Position numbers and translations under genes: made by a program. From contig NC_091676.1 in the NCBI RefSeq assembly GCF_042453785.1, positions 1,681,501-1,745,500 on the forward strand: 64,000 nt of DNA, written 5' to 3'. How positions within the stretch are numbered: position 1 is the first letter of the stretch; every line of letters starts with the position of its first letter. Source of the stretch: Malus domestica (taxonomy: Eukaryota > Streptophyta > Magnoliopsida > Rosales > Rosaceae). Below the pieces are notes generated by a model that was not told where the DNA came from, ran no database searches, and saw only the letters and a list, made by a program, of their open reading frames with translations. Shown here piece by piece: positions 10,130 through 22,009 of this stretch.

Positions 10130-11128
10130 TTATTCCTTGATAAGATGTGCATCAACATCTTTAATGACATTGACCAGAAAGCTGAGGTACTTCTGTGGAG
10201 GCGGATCGTTCTCGTTGAGTTTTTTATATTCTAAAGTAATTTTCACAGAACCTCCTTCACTATTTGGAGTGACCTGGAAAATGATCTTGTAGCTTTTGTA
10301 ATTGTCCAGCACATGTGATCCTTCCAACCCTGTAAGACTCACCCGCTTGTTTGCTTCATCTATTTCCACCTTTTCCTTGTAAGTCTCGACATTTCCATCT
10401 ACACGTCACATGGAAGAGTATAATTATACAGCTATCCATGGTCCGATCCTTTAAATATTCATCGTGTGGTAATGTAAACCCTATGCATGGAGGTCTTGTC
10501 ATTTTTAATTCTAAAAGTACATATATATGAGGTAACGCAAACCCCTAGCTTGCTAGGTTTCAAGTTAGCATGCCTAATTATTTTGCAGCAGGTTAGTCTG
10601 TGGTATTAAAAAAAAAATGTTAGTCATAAGTATAACCTTAACAATGTTTGGTTGTAATTTGCTTGCTCCTTCATGCAATCTCACAGTCTCACTACCACCT
10701 CCACAAGTTTGCGGAGTAAGCATCTTCATTCGCCCCAAAAGGGCTTCGTTTCACTATCTTTTACACAGCGGAGGCTGTATAAAGCTACGACAGAACAAAA
10801 TTCGGCACCCGGGAGAGGGACGATCTCCAGAGATTCTTTAACATTTTTTGTATTTCTTTTTTTGTTGAATCATTTCTTGTAATTTAAACATTTAGCGTCA
10901 TCTTGTAATTTAAATATTACCTATGGTGTATTTCCAGAGTTTGACAGAGCCAGAAGTTTCCCAGTCACCTTCATGTACCGCAACATCGTGTATTTTATCA
11001 GAGGCTGCTTTGGGGAAGTCATAGTGCTGGTTGCTGATGAATTTGTACAGCTTATCAGCGTTGGCTTTGATCTCTACCTCAGCCTCCATAGTCTCCAGCT
11101 TGCAAGTACCAGCTCCACTCACAGCCAT
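10130..11128 (-). CDS. MLP-C: major latex protein-like (Bet v 1 superfamily), intact
   Basis: join(complement) exon 1 10921-11128 and exon 2 10130-10398, phase-1 intron 10399-10920 (GTAATATT...GTGTAG), 158 residues, the usual MLP length. Starts MAVSGAG. The glycine-rich loop EGDWETSGSV lies around residue 55, the intron falls right after WKYTI, and the C-terminal helix ends DVDAHLIKE. Predicted cytosolic, ligand-binding single-domain protein with no signal peptide. The upstream region carries TATATA on the minus strand at 11222-11228, like MLP-A and -B. About 90% similar to MLP-B with a two-residue change near position 12 (LETMEAE versus LTVEAE). With MLP-B, the best candidate for a working gene here. 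Confidence 0.93.
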
Positions 11129-11355
11129 TTTATTTTATTTGTTCTTTATAATATGTGAATAACGATAGTGTAAGTCTGGGGAATTGTAGGAGACGTATAC
11201 AAACCTATAGGTTTCCACTTCTTATATATAAAGCCATGTTATAGTTACGGAGGCAGTATGTGGATATTATCCGATCACTTAAACAGTTAAATGATAACAA
11301 TGTGAGAGTGGATCTTCCACGTAAAATTTTATCACCACTACACACCTACCAGAAT

Positions 11356-11960
11356 AAAACTTTTTTCTTTTTTTTTTAATTAAAAGAAGAAATGTCAATT
11401 TCATTCCGCATTATTATCATGGAACAAGACATTATTTTGAATACATTGAAGAAGAAAAAAAAATATATATAATAAGTTAGAGGGGACATGAAGCCTAGCC
11501 CTAACAAGAAGTAGAAAACTATTTGAAACAACAATCAATTAAGACAACTCCTAAGAGAAACAAGAATTTGGAAACACCGAAAGATTATGAGCAAAAGTCA
11601 TAACTGCACATGACGGATAAGAATCACACAAATAATGAAAACTAACATGATCAACATAATAGTTTGCTAAACAATTTGTTACATGATTTCCTTCCCGATT
11701 AACGTGAGAAAACTGAACATGCATGGAAGAGAGAATGGTATAGTAATTTGTCAAATCAACCGATAAACTATGGTGCATTGCCAAACAAGAATTACACTCA
11801 TTTCAAAGAGAATGCTGCTAACCCCTTTCGAAAGCAATATAAATAACATGAATAATAGCTTTAAGTTTCACTTCCAAAGCAGTAACAATGCCAAAAAAAT
11901 CTTGTATTAAAGCATCAAAGAGACCCAAGTGATCACGAAAAATACCACAAAAACCAGCAA
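11356..11960 (-). pseudogene. Truncated LINE-like insertion with RNase H fragment
   Basis: Compared with MLP-A, the MLP-C upstream region carries about 600 extra bases here. On the minus strand they encode, in broken frames, pieces of a plant retroelement RNase H (GFCGIFRDHLG near 11940, HVNREGNHVTNCLANY near 11700) and end in an A-rich tail (T run 11356-11382 on the plus strand). This fits a 5'-truncated LINE copy. The target duplication is not clear (ACCAG is a candidate). Confidence 0.6.
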
Positions 11961-12876
11961 ACTTGATGAGACATTTCAACACGTATATATATAAGAGGAT
12001 CAATGATTGATCAACTTTACCTCCATAGCATTATTGGAGTGAATGATTGTACGATATTGAGGCGTTTGTTTGGATTTGGCACGAGGAAATGTGTGTATAT
12101 ATTGTATATATAGTGATAAAACTAATTTAGGTTTATATTACCTTAACTAGTGATAAAATTAAGGGTTCTTTAGAGCTAATAGAAATCAATGGTTTATATT
12201 ATGTTGACATAACCTAGAGAGAGAAAAAAAAGAGGTTGTATTGTCATCAAAATAAAATTATGACACAAACAAATAATGTGGAGTTCATGTTACTTATTTG
12301 GAATCAATCAAAGCTGAATCATTGATGCCTAATTTCAGAAAAGTTTTTCTTTTCTGGATGCAGCATCTTTTCACAGGATTTTTTTTTCGGTTGTTGTATT
12401 GTGAAGGAACTTCTTGGATAGTTTTTTTTCCCTTTTACACTAGCTTAGTGTCTTCCTGCCAAAATAATGACACAGAAATTTTCATCAAAAGGGTTGGCGA
12501 TGTCGGGCAGCAAATGTAGTTTCCCGTGAAATTGCAAAACTTGCTCACAATCTGATGATTTTGTCTCTTGGGTTGGCTCTCCCTTCTCCTAACTGCTGAA
12601 GACTGATGAAGCAGAAATTTAATCATCAATGAATTTCCTTGACTAATCCATTATCTTTCCGTTGCCCGTTCTCTTTGATTTGTTCATAATCCGATTATTG
12701 TTCATTCCAATTCCAAGCGCGTAAACGTGCCCTCATAGTTATGGACTTGTTCGCATCGTTTAATTTTCCTTGAATACCTGACTTTGTCGCCTATGGTTTC
12801 ACAAGAAAATAATCTCTTTGTTAAACCAGAAAATTTAACGGTTCATTAATTAGCAACTATTTCATTTTTTAACAAT
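11961..12876. other. MLP-C far-upstream region
   Basis: 11950-12380 aligns with 7520-8100 upstream of MLP-A. From 12380 to 12876 I see no gene. A short minus-strand frame near 12435-12629 and a weak RNase H-like plus-strand string near 12500-12620 are too degraded to call. Confidence 0.45.
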
Positions 12877-12880
12877 ATTT

Positions 12881-13257
12881 GGCTACTCAAAGGATGAGTA
12901 AGAGTTCCTACTCAAACCTATTTGTTGCCGATCCATAGAACTTCATGTTTATAATAGAGCAGTTCATATTAGAAATCACTTTATAAAAATTGTCTCTACA
13001 AAAAATCAATTAGACTAAGGTCGTTTAGTAGTCGAACTGTGAAAAAACAAAGGAAAGAAATTGGTGAAAACATTACAAACCATTTATGTATTTACTAGAA
13101 TAAATTGACTAAATGACCTTAATTTTAATTCAATTTTTGCAGAAATGATCTCCACAGTGTGATTCATAATATGAACAGTTCTGTTCATAAGCACAAACTT
13201 CAGTGATTCGAACATGAAAAATTTTGAGTGGGAGTTCTTACTCATCTTTGAGTAGCC
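12881..13257. mobile_element. Foldback MITE
   Basis: Terminal inverted repeats of about 35 bp: GGCTACTCAAAGGATGAGTA at the left end mirrored by TACTCATCTTTGAGTAGCC at the right end, with further inverted matches inside (GAACTTCATG, GTTCATATTA). It carries no frame. Target-site repeat not resolved. Confidence 0.65.
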
Positions 13258-13579
13258 AAGCATTGTTCTTCATTTTTTTTTATGTCAGTAATAGTCTGAC
13301 AAAGAACAATAATAAGTAAACTGTGAAAAAAAAAATATTTTACAAATGGAAAAACAAACAAAATGAAAAAGAAAATAAATTAATATTTTAAGTTGTTTTC
13401 ACTTTGAAAATTTTGTTTTATTCATTCCCTCTTTATCTAATTCTTAGCCTTCATGTATTGAATTATGCATTGTATTGTAGAATCCAAAAAAAAAAAAAAA
13501 AAAACTTTTTTGGAATCCATATGTGTATAAGCATGAAATTATAGCCCACCCATATGAAAATTTTGACTCCGCGGTTGCA

Positions 13580-13745
13580 TGTAAGGATAAACATGCCAAT
13601 AGATTAAACTTATTCACACTATAACATAAAAATGCTATTACACTCAATTATAGAAGTTGCTCAAAAGACTAAAGACAGTCCAAGTCGGAACTAAACAACA
13701 AGGCTATAGCTTGCTCTTCTTCCAGCCTTTATTCTTGAAGATATA
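13580..13745 (-). pseudogene. MLP-D 3'-flank remnant (exon 2 missing)
   Basis: This 165-bp stretch aligns with the 3' flank of MLP-A and -C (GCCTTTATTCTTGAAGATA and the preceding 130 bases), but no exon 2 follows before Copia-2 begins at 13989. The matching exon 1 relic lies beyond Copia-2 at 22010-22208. Exon 2 was therefore lost, apparently before the retrotransposon landed between the two relics. Confidence 0.6.
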
Positions 13746-13988
13746 AGATTATCTCCCCTCTTAATCTCTCTTTCCATTCCTCCTCTCCTATTTAAATGTT
13801 TACCGCGTCAACATCTTGTTTTAAATTTATTATATAGAGAAAAAGACAAAAAGAAAAGTGTAAGATGAGGAGGGAGAATGAAATGGTATTGGAAGGTAGA
13901 GAATCCTACTCCAAGTGTTCGTTAGGGGAGAGGGGGACCCTGAGAGCAGAAGACTCTTCATCTTCAGGTTTGAGAGTAAACGCTTTAC

Positions 13989-14278
13989 TGTTGAAGATAT
14001 ATAGTGATTGACACATCATCATAAGTGCTACATCAGCTATTGGAGTTAGTTAGTTTTTTAAGAATCAGTTACACAAGTGGCTTAGCTGATAAGCTACATG
14101 TGCAGACTATATAAAGGAATCAGGGGTCTTTTGTATCTCTCTTCATCCTTATGAAATAACAAAACTTTTACTCATTTCTTTCTCTAGTTCTCTCTCTATT
14201 CCTTTTGATCTTTCTCTCTCTATTCCTTTGATATTGCTTGCATACATTCATCTGTTAGTTGTTAGATGAATGTTATCA
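13989..14278 (+). repeat. Copia-2 5' LTR
   Basis: TGTTGAAGATATATAG...GTTATCA, 290 bp, with TATA-like GACTATATAAAGG near 14107 and a CT-rich 5' transcribed part. Confidence 0.93.
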
Positions 14279-14489
14279 TGGTATCTTCGCCGAGGGTTCG
14301 ATCTCGTGGTGTGTATTTCCGCTGTGTTGTGCCAAAAGATTGTCTTGATTGCTGTGCTGTGCTTTAGTGGGTTAATGAGCTTTTGGCGTTTGGGAAGTCA
14401 GACTTCGAGTTTATCAGGTGTTATTTTTCTTTTTGCACTCCAAGTGTGTGTGTAATTGTCGCAATGATGAATCTTTTGTGAAAGACTAA

Positions 14490-14721
14490 AAGTTGAAGGC
14501 CGATAGCCATTTCTTGATGTTTGGAATATGATATTGAATGTCAATAGCCATTTCTTGATGTTTGGAGTATGATATTGAAGGCCGATAGCCATTTTTCTGA
14601 TTGAATAATTGTTGAAGCGTTTTCTGTCAAAGCATAAAGGCCGATAGCCATTGCTTTTGTTTGAGTGTTTGTTGGGTTTTTTCACAAGAACAAGGCCGAT
14701 AGCCAGTAATGTGTGTTCTTG
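14490..14721 (+). repeat. GGCCGATAGCC hairpin array in the Copia-2 leader
   Basis: Five copies of the same core seen in the 5437-7240 element (about 14495, 14537 degraded, 14579, 14636, 14692). The last two have perfect flanking arms of unrelated sequence: AAAGCA/TGCTTT (14629-14657) and CAAGAAC/GTTCTTG (14685-14721). It lies between the primer-binding site and the gag start at 14788, so it would be in the genomic RNA leader. Confidence 0.75.
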
Positions 14722-14787
14722 GAGTTATTATACTTCTTGAAGATTGTTTGAGTACTTGATTTCTTGATTCAGTTTCTATCAACAATA

Positions 14788-16040
14788 TGGCGTTTAGTTC
14801 TATCAAAATTGAAAGTCTTTTGGGCATGATCACTGTTAAGTTGAAAGAAGATAATTTTGTCAAATGGGATTATCAGTTTCAATAGGTGCTTAAGGGGTAT
14901 GATTACTTTGATTTCTTTAGTGGGGAGTCTCAGTGTCCTCCAAAGTTTGTAATTAATACTGAGACTGGGGTCACTAAAGAAATTACTACTGCATATAAAG
15001 ACTGGGTTAAAACAGATGTCTCTCTATTGAGTTTGTTGATTGCTACACTTTCGGATGAAGCTATAGACTATGTCATTGGGTGTAAAACTTCTCAAGAAGC
15101 TTGGAAATCTTTTCAGGAACGATATGCATCTGTATCTGTTGTCCGGGTTAATCAACTCAAGACTGAGTTTCATACTGTACATAAAGGTGCAGATTATGTT
15201 GACAAGTATTTGCTTCGATTGAAGGTTATCAAGGATCAACTGGTTGCTGCAAGGGAGAGAATCACTGAGAATGATTTGGTCATTGCTGCTTTGTCTGGTT
15301 TACCTCCAGAGTTTGAAATGATCAGGACAGTAATCTTAGCAAGAGACACTCTGATTTCAATGAAAGATTTTCGAGCTCAACTAATTGGGGCTGAAGGCAG
15401 TATTGAGTCTCGACTGACAACTTTATCAAGTTCTATGGCTGCCATGTATGTTCAGGGCAATGGCTCGAATACACAGGGATCTCAGGGAAATACTCCAAGT
15501 TATGAACAATGGGAGAGTTCAAATGCACAAAGGTCTCAAGGGAGGAATAATTACAATAGTGGTAATAACAACAGGAGGTATAATGGGAATAATTTCAACA
15601 ATCGAAAATTCTCTGGTGGTTATAATGGTGGGAATAATAATTACAGGCCATATTCTACTTTTGGGAATAATGGGAAAGGTGTTCAAAATGGAGGTTCTCA
15701 AAGTTATTTTTCTGGTAATGGAAGCAAACAAGGAAACACTTGGAATGGTGATACAAATTACAGAAATGCTATATCTCCTGAATGTCAAATCTGCTATAGA
15801 AGAGGTCATACAGCACCAAATTGTTACTTTGGAGCTGATAACAATCAATCATCTGGAGGGATCTTGGTATGTCAGATATGTGGGAAAATAGGTCATCGGG
15901 ATTTGGAATGCTTTCATAGAAATAACTTCTCATATCAAGGCAGTGCACCACCCACATCTCTTGTTAGGATGGCTGCTCAAGGCTCAAATGTTGCAACTGA
16001 AGACTCAAATATCCATGGTTTTTCAGCTGCTGATACATAG
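14788..16040 (+). pseudogene. Copia-2 gag with two CCHC zinc knuckles
   Basis: The likely start is ATG 14788 (MAFSSIKIESLLGM); an in-frame TAG at 14883-14885 interrupts it after 31 codons and an open frame follows to 16040. The N-terminal part resembles the UBN2-type Copia gag (TSQEAWKSFQERY, LPPEFEMIRTVIL). A Gly/Asn-rich spacer follows (residues about 195-290 of the open part), then CQICYRRGHTAPNC and CQICGKIGHRDLEC, two zinc knuckles that bind RNA in the virus-like particle. The TAG at 16038 sits where a tryptophan codon is expected at the start of the protease. Confidence 0.88.
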
Positions 16041-18095
16041 GTAGTTGACACAAGTGCAACTCAACCACATGACATCACATGTCGAAGTTTTAAATCATAT
16101 CACTCCTTATAATGGTGATGCCACGATCACTGTTGGTAATGGAGAAGGTTTGGTGGTTAAAAATATTGGTTCTTCTGTTCTTAACACTCAACAAAAGTCA
16201 CTCATTTTGCAAAATGTGCTACATGTTCCACACATTACAATGAATTTGTTGTCTGTTAAGAAATTATGCAGAGATAATAATTGCTGGTTTGTATGTGATG
16301 ATCTGATCTTCTTGATACAGGACAAAGCAACTCGAAGGATTGTGTACCAAGGCCAGAGTGATGATGGGGAGCTCTTCAAGATACCAATAACAGTGCTGTC
16401 GAGATCCAGAGTACCAAGTATTGAAAGATGTGCTGCTTTTGTTAGAAAGAAGCTAAAGACTGCAGTTTGGCATAAAAGGTTGGGTCATCCATTTGAAGAA
16501 GTGCTTACTGCAATGTTGAATAAGTCTAAAGTATTAGCTAGTATAGATTTGTCTCCATCTATATGTACTGCTTGTATTCAAGGCAAAATGACTAAGTTGC
16601 CTTTCTCTGTAAGTCCCGATAGGTCAAAAGTTGTATTTGAAAGGATACATTCAAATATATGGGGTCATTCACCGCATAGGTCAATAGAGGGTTATAGGTA
16701 TTACATAAGCTTTGTAGATGACTGCTCTCAATTTGTATGGATTTTTCAGATGGTTAATAAATCCGATGCTTTTCCAATCTTTACCAAGTTTCTTACATTT
16801 CTTGAGAATCAGTTTAATGCTTTTGTTAAAGTTCTTCAATCAGATGGTGGAGGTGAGTATATGAGTAATGTGTTTAGACAGTTGTTGGAGATAAAAGGAA
16901 TTATACACCAAGTTTCATGTCATCATACACCACAACAAAATGGTCTTGCTGAACGAAAACATAGACATTTGGTTGAGATTGCTATTAGTTTGCTATCAGA
17001 TGCTCAATTACCTTCAGCATTCTGGTATCATGCTTGTTTTCATGCTGCATTCTTAATCAATAGGATGCCATCTAGAACTTTGAAGATGTAGTCTCCCTAT
17101 CAAGTTGTGTTTGGTTGTGTTCCTGAAGTGCAGCATCTTAAAGTCTTTGGTACTGCAGTTTATCCTCTATTGAGACCATTTAATAAAAATAAATTGGAGC
17201 CATGGTTAGCTCAATGTGTATTTCTTGGTTTTGCTCATGGATATAAAGGAGTTATTTGTAATGATATCAAGACTAGAAAGTTCATTCTGTCAAGGCATGT
17301 AGTACATGATGAAGATGTATATTCGTTTAAACAAGTTTTGCCATCTAAGGATTCTACACCTACAAATAGGTGTTCTCAGACACTTGTTTTGATTCAGTTA
17401 CAAGTTCCAAGTGAAAAAGTCCTGCCTCATACACACATACAACATGATTCACAAGCAGCTAGTTCTATACATATATCAGCAAGTGATACTGGTTCACATC
17501 ACAGTATTCCTGTAAATGGTGACAGTATAAATATGGTTGGTGAATTGAATGTTTCTAGTTCGGACAATACACAGGTGATTCAACCTAGTGATCAGGATAC
17601 AAATTCGACTGATACCACTACTCTACATGCATCTCCAAGCTCTTCCCATCATCACTCTGGTACACAATCCTTGTTGCATGTCCACTCCGAGTCACAACTT
17701 GAGGTAATCCTTCCTGATTTATCTCCATTTGATCTCATTTTACATACTGCACCATCGACTTACTCAATGGTCACTAGATTGAAGAGTGGAACAATTGAGA
17801 GACAAAATTATGCTGCTTTAATAGCACAATGTCCTGAGCTTTGTTCTCTCCAAATCACTAATGAAGAACCTTTCACGGGTGGCTATTCCTTTCTTTCTGA
17901 GATCACTGATGCTTCAGAACCGAAGACATTTCGGAAAGCGGCTACTAATCCACAGTGGCAAAAGGCAATGCAGGAGGAATATGATTCACTTCGAGCACAA
18001 GGAACTTGGCTATTGGTTCCTGCACCTGAAGATAGAACAATTGTAGGAAGCAGATGGGTATACGAAGTGAAGAAAAACCCCGATGGCAGTGTCTC
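16041..18095 (+). pseudogene. Copia-2 protease remnant, integrase and RT start
   Basis: After the 16038 stop, protease-like sequence (VVDTSAT) runs into an integrase: zinc-binding HKRLGHP...CTACIQGK, then the catalytic core with SNIWGHSPH, FVDDCSQFVW, LQSDGGGEY and QQNGLAERKHRH. A TAG at 17089-17091 interrupts it, and 17107-18095 continues with KVFGTAVYP, a variable linker and the RT start (WVYEVKKNPDGSVS). At 18095 the frame is cut by the solo LTR; the last five bases, GTCTC, are its target site. Confidence 0.88.
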
Positions 18096-20150
18096 TGATG
18101 TGAAAATTACTTGACACACAAATTAAACCCTATTGATGACAATTGTAGCAAAGATGTTAGTAGGGATCGTTCTAAACCGGGAATTAACTAGGGCTGCTAA
18201 TCTACTCAAATTAAACTCTAAAACACTAAACTAGACTTAAAAACACAAGAATAGACTCTATAGACTCTAAACTGACCTAAGACACTCAAATCTGCAAAAC
18301 TAAGTGAAATTGACTCAATTCTAAACCTAACAAGTGAATTGGACGAAATTAAAACTTACTTTGACTCAAAAGATTAAAAGAAAACAGATTGTAACTTAAC
18401 TAACTTAGAAAACACTTAAAAGACTCAAAACAGCACAATACTAACAATTAGACTCAAAACAGATTCTAGAGATGAAATTGGACGAATTTAAGACTAAACT
18501 AAGACCCAAACAATGGTTATGGACTAAACCTAACCTATATTGACTCAAAACACTCTAAAGAACCTAATTAGGACAGATTCTGACCTAATAACATAAAACA
18601 GAAAAGGGTGTTTGATTTCTGACGAAATTGAATTAAAACTAAACAAATTGCAAATCAAAGTAAACTAAAACGAAATTAAGATGAATTCAAGGGTGAAAAG
18701 CTAGTTAGAGGATCCTTCTCCACACATGAACATATGCAACATAAATCGATTTCCAGTATTGTTTCTTTAAACCATGAACGACAATGCCCCAAATTAATCG
18801 TGAATGCACAAATTAACTCTCAGATTTCCCTAAATTCATTGAATTGGATGAATGCATGCAACAACCCAAATTATTCTTCTCAAGTTCCCTATATGAACAT
18901 CATGATAGAGATACATTCAAAGATCATTAAATTCCATGGAAATCATAAGCATTGACAAGGCAATTATAACTATGAACTGCATGATACTTTTGCCAAGAAT
19001 CTACTTAACACGATTGTGACTAACAATCTCCACTACTTGTAATTATAAGTTTCTAACGATTAGGTGAAAGTCCCTTATAATTTAGCATCAGATTCAAGCA
19101 TGCAAACTAAGTAGGCCTCCTTAATCAACACACAAGAATAAGTTATCAATCAAATAGATAAGTAAATCGCATTCATGTTTTACGAAACAATAACTGAAAG
19201 GAATCAATTCATATTAACATATGTCCATGGCTTCAAATTCACCACTAACTAATAAGAGTTTAGTTCCACATGTTCATAACAATTGAAACGCAAATTAAAA
19301 TAAACATCGAAACTGAAACGAGGGAAGAAAAAACTATGAAAACTCCCAAGGATGCAGATGGCTTGCGCACAAGGCCCTCCTTCATCAATGGAATGCACGA
19401 CAAGGTTCTCCTTCTTCTCCAAAAGGTGCGGCAGAGATGTATATGGATGTAGGATGGTGTTTTGTGATGTAGAATGGTGATTAGGGTTGCGGCAAGGTGT
19501 TTCTGAATGGTGTGAAGGGTGGTGACAAATTTAGGCCTTAAAAACACATATATATAGGCATGGCAAAGCTAGGGTTTTCACAAAATTTGATGGGAAAAGG
19601 TTAGGGTTTTGGAGATAAAAGGCTTGGCCCATTCAAAGGAGAAAAGAATTAGGGTTTTATGCAGATTCCTAGGCTTCTAGAACACTAGGTGCGGCACAAC
19701 CCTAGGGTGGATGGACTAGGGTTTAAATTTAGCAGAAAATAAAGGATTAGGGCCCTAGGGTGCGGCATGGGCTTAGAACAAAGCTGAAAAAGGATTAGGA
19801 AACTTCAAATTCAAGAGTAGAAACTTTCAAGAATGGAAACCTCCAAGAATAGCAACTTCCAACTTTAGAAACTTTGGTTTCCAATTCTGAACTCTTTGCT
19901 CTTCATGTTCATTTCTTCATTTCTTCCCTCCTTTGATCTTCAATTTCGTTCATCCCTTTGGCTCCAAGCATGTGATATCCATTTTATGCTCAAAACTGCT
20001 TCAAAAGGCTCCAAATTGCACTTTCTCGCCAACTTTGTCATTTGGACCTAAAAACACACGAAAATAGCTTAAAACACTATAATAACCACAAACTAACTAT
20101 AAAAGTGCAAGAAAACAAGCTAACTAAGTTGCATAAATATGCTCCTATCA
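18096..20150 (-). mobile_element. Solo LTR nested in the Copia-2 RT gene
   Basis: A 2,055-bp insert flanked by GTCTC on both sides (18091-18095, 20151-20155), with ends TGAT...ATCA. Read on the minus strand it begins TGATAGGAGCATATTTATGC, a start I associate with long-LTR Gypsy-type elements in plants. No coding domain is present, so it is best explained as a solo LTR left by LTR-LTR recombination. Removing it and one GTCTC joins the RT frame exactly. Confidence 0.87.
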
Positions 20151-20155
20151 GTCTC

Positions 20156-21509
20156 CCAGTATAAAGCAAGGCTTGTAGCTCAAGGGTTCTCCCAAGAACA
20201 TGGTATTGACTACTTGGACACATTTAGTCCTGTTGTTCGACATACTACTGTAAGGATTATTCTTTCTTTAGCTGCCATGAATCATTGGACTCTTCGACAA
20301 TTAGATATCAAGAATGTTTTTCTACATGGAGATTTACAAGAAGAAGTTTATATGCAGCAACCACAAGGGTTTATTGATCCATCATATCCTTCTCATGTTT
20401 GCAAATTGGTCAAGTCATTATATGGCTTGAAACAGGCTCCACGCGCGTGGAATTCAAAGTTTACAAGTTATTTGACAGTTATGGAGTTTCATGCCTCAGC
20501 TTCTGATACAAGTTTGTTTGTCAAGAAGGATGACTCTGATATCATCATCTTATAACTTTATGTTGATGATATCATCTTAACTGGTTCTAATCCTTTGAAG
20601 ATCCAAAAAGTGATTCAAGAATTATCTGAGGTATTCGAGTTGAAGGATATGGGACAGCTTACATATTTTTTGGGTTTACAAGTTCAATATAAAGCGGATG
20701 GCAGTGTTTTTGTTAATCAGTCTAAGTATATCAAAGATCTTGTCCATAAAGCAGATATGGAATCGTGTAAACCAGCAACCACTCCGTGTAAACCTCATCA
20801 TCAAATGTTACACTCTGAGGGACAATTGTTGACATATCCAACTTCCTATAGAAGCATTGTGGGATCTTTACAATATCTGACCTTTACTAGGCCTGATATT
20901 GCCTTTGCTGTAAACACAGTATGTCAGTTTATGTCCTCACCAACTGATGTTCATTTTGGCGTTGTTAAACGCATCATTCGTTATCTTCAAGGAACCATGA
21001 ATATTGGTATTACTTTTTCTGCAAACACAGTTTCAAAGCTTACTGTGTTTTCTGATTCTGATTGGGCTGCAGACTTGAATACTTGTCGGTCTATCACTGG
21101 TTATGTTGTGTACTTAGGCAATAATCCAATTTCTTGGCAATCGAAGAAACAAAACTCGGTATCCAGGAGTTCTACTGAGGCTGAATATAAAGCCTTAGCA
21201 CATACTGCTGCAGACATAGCTTGGATTCGCAATATATTGAAGGATTTGGATGTACTTTTGGATGCTCCACCAACAATTCACTGTGACAATATGTCCGCTA
21301 TTGCCTTAAGTGCCAATCCGGTGTTTCATTCAAGAATCAAACACCTTGATACAGACTACCATTTTGTACGCGAACGAGTGCAGCAAGGCGATCTGGAGGT
21401 GTTGTATATCCCAACTGAGGAGCAAACTACCGATGTTCTTACCAAAGGTCTTCACAGTCCTTCACTTGTCAAACATTTTTACAATCTCAAGCTGGAAAAT
21501 CCCGGTTGA
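20156..21509 (+). pseudogene. Copia-2 reverse transcriptase and RNase H, 3' part
   Basis: Resumes at [15 protein letters not shown], then [12 protein letters not shown] and [15 protein letters not shown] at 20553-20555 falls two codons before the catalytic YVDD, where relatives read leucine. The second half (20556-21509) has the YVDD box and RNase H blocks SDSDWAADLN, ISWQSKKQ and SSTEAEYKALAH, ending in the lineage-typical C-terminal tail before the polypurine tract. Confidence 0.9.
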
Positions 21510-21522
21510 GATTGCGGGGGGA

Positions 21523-21813
21523 TGTTGAAGATATATAGTGATTGACACATCATCATAAGTGCCACATCAGCTATTGGAGTTAGTTAGTTTGTTAAGAATC
21601 AGTTACACAGGTGGCTTAGCTGATAAGCTACATGTGCAGACTATATAAAGGAATCAGGGGTCTTTTGTATCTCTCTTCATCCTTAATGAAATAACAAAAC
21701 TTTTACTCATTTCTTTCTCTAGTTCTCTCTCTATTCCTTTCGATCTTTCTCTCTGTATTTCTTTGATATTGCTTGCATACATTCATCTGTTAATTCTTAG
21801 ATGAATGTTATCA
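21523..21813 (+). repeat. Copia-2 3' LTR
   Basis: 291 bp, TG...CA, about nine differences from the 5' LTR, followed by the second TTTAC. Confidence 0.93.
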
Positions 21814-22009
21814 TTTACATCCTACACCATGCTAATAATATCCACCAATTCTCTATTTTATTTAAAAATAAATAAAAAATATATATGAGGTAACGCAAGC
21901 TCTAGCTAGGTTTCAAGTCTACCATGTTTATTTTGTAGCAAGCAAGTGGAATTAATTAAGAAAAATTTCAGTTTGGGTTAGGAGGATAGAGGAGGGTGAT
22001 TAATATTAC

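Larger units (their letters stand above)
13989..21813 (+). mobile_element. Copia-2 LTR retrotransposon, complete but decayed
   Basis: LTRs 13989-14278 and 21523-21813, with perfect target duplication TTTAC (13984-13988 and 21814-21818). A TGGTATC primer site is at 14279 and a G-rich polypurine tract at about 21511-21521. Gene order is gag, integrase, RT, RNase H. It is interrupted by a 2,055-bp solo LTR (18096-20150) and carries nonsense codons at 14883, 16038, 17089 and 20553. By eye the LTRs differ at about nine positions in 290, so it is clearly older than the 5437-7240 element and Copia-3. Confidence 0.95.

Noticed and set aside
10617-10882. Small plus-strand gene inside the MLP-C intron
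   Set aside because: No start context, no homology recognised, and overlapping frames of equal quality; treated as intron filler.
15448-15891. Second plus-strand frame overlapping Copia-2 gag
   Set aside because: Alternative reading of the Gly/Asn-rich gag spacer; the gag frame has the zinc knuckles.
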